Shown here piece by piece: positions 6,228-6,628 of a stretch of DNA of 6,628 nucleotides. Numbering within the stretch: position 1 is the first letter of the stretch; every line of letters starts with the position of its first letter. Under the pieces are notes generated by a model. That model saw nothing but the letters and a program-made list of their open reading frames with translations, did not search any database and was not told the origin of the DNA. The stretch is from Vicinamibacteria bacterium (GTDB lineage: Bacteria > Acidobacteriota > Vicinamibacteria > Vicinamibacterales > UBA2999), in assembly GCA_025924295.1 (NCBI GenBank), contig JAICEG010000298.1, positions 1 to 6,628 of the forward strand, in the 5' to 3' direction. The position numbers were made by a program, and so were the translations under genes.

Positions 6228-6257
6228 GCCGGGTCTGACGAACAAGACCCGGCCTAC
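6228..6257 (-). repeat. REP-like hairpin 4 between convergent genes
   Basis: Perfect nine-base arms GCCGGGTCT (6228-6236) and AGACCCGGC (6245-6253) surround the eight-base loop GACGAACA, followed directly by CTAC (GTAG on the minus strand). The arms are identical to hairpin 2 and the loop shares ACGAAC with hairpin 3. It fills most of the 36-base gap between the hydrolase and the MBL-fold gene. The TAG inside the GTAG head is the stop codon of the minus-strand gene. As a hairpin between convergent genes it could block read-through in both directions. Confidence 0.82.
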
Positions 6258-6628
6258 TTGCCGAATTCGTCCCACAACTCGTTGAGACGTTCTGGCGGGA
6301 ACGGCCAGCCCAGATCGTCGGTCTTCAGTCTCTTCGCCAGCTCCTCTTTCTTCGCTCCCGCCTTGACGACCTCTATCATCCGCTGTCGCAGCGTGACGAG
6401 GTTCTGCCTGAAGGCTCGCACGTTCTCCTTCGTCAGCACGGGGCCATGACCGGGAATGGCCGTGTCGAAGTCGAGTGTGAGGACACCGTCGAGCGTCGAG
6501 ATCCACTCCACGAGACTGCCGCCACTGGCGCGGTCGACGAACGGCGTGAGCGCGCTGCCGTCGGTCCGCTTGCCCCACACGACGAGATCGCCGGTGTGAA
6601 TGGTGCGCAGATCAGGAAAGTAGATCAC
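6254..6628 (-). CDS. MBL-fold metallohydrolase, C-terminal part (runs off the window)
   Basis: The last 124 residues of a minus-strand gene whose start lies beyond the right edge; the first visible codon (GTG) is probably an internal Val. HTGDL (window residues 11-15) matches the metallo-beta-lactamase-fold motif whose Asp (D14) bridges the two metals, and AIPGHG (57-62) carries the last metal-binding His (H61). A charged helical tail follows (about 67-103), ending in KTDDLGWPF, a pattern I associate with acidobacterial and related MBL-fold proteins. The HxHxDH metal motif would be upstream and cannot be checked. Members include hydrolases of varied substrates and proteins near quinoprotein pathways, so the substrate is open. 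The gene converges on the alpha/beta hydrolase, and its stop codon is part of a REP element. Confidence 0.85.
   Translation of the reverse strand: MIYFPDLRTIHTGDLVVWGKRTDGSALTPFVDRASGGSLVEWISTLDGVLTLDFDTAIPGHGPVLTKENVRAFRQNLVTLRQRMIEVVKAGAKKEELAKRLKTDDLGWPFPPERLNELWDEFGK

Overview
The window is GC-rich, gene-dense bacterial DNA. It looks like an Acidobacteriota chromosome, plausibly of the Vicinamibacteria type. That placement is inferred from three things: a Ser/Thr kinase with a characteristic N-terminal helical module and a WWWEFHQ-type membrane tail, a tandem pair of exported PQQ-type propeller dehydrogenases, and extragenic palindromes filling the short gaps. No rRNA, tRNA, CRISPR array, integrase or transposase gene is visible.

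Layout, left to right. Bases 1-35 hold nothing I can assign. A membrane-anchored Ser/Thr protein kinase (36-1466, +) ends inside a short repeat-like sequence. Next come two tandem paralogous PQQ-dependent dehydrogenases (1499-3250 and 3339-5099, both +), separated by a 50-bp near-perfect palindrome. The 116-bp gap after the second dehydrogenase is almost filled by three 26-bp hairpins with GTAG heads, the hallmark of REP elements mobilised by RAYT transposases. An exported alpha/beta hydrolase (5216-6217, +) follows. A single REP hairpin lies between it and a convergent, partial MBL-fold metallohydrolase (6254-6628, -) that runs off the right edge. No gene-free stretch exceeds 120 bases.

How the genes may work together is inference. 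Three consecutive plus-strand genes encode exported proteins: two quinoprotein oxidoreductases and a serine hydrolase. This could be a periplasmic module in which an ester or related substrate is hydrolysed and the released alcohol oxidised. No cytochrome c partner, PQQ biosynthesis gene or transporter is in the window, so the electron acceptor and cofactor supply must lie elsewhere. The most notable points are the metal site of the two dehydrogenases, which carries the extra Asp typical of lanthanide-dependent enzymes but has lost other usual ligands, and two classes of palindromic repeat placed exactly at gene ends.
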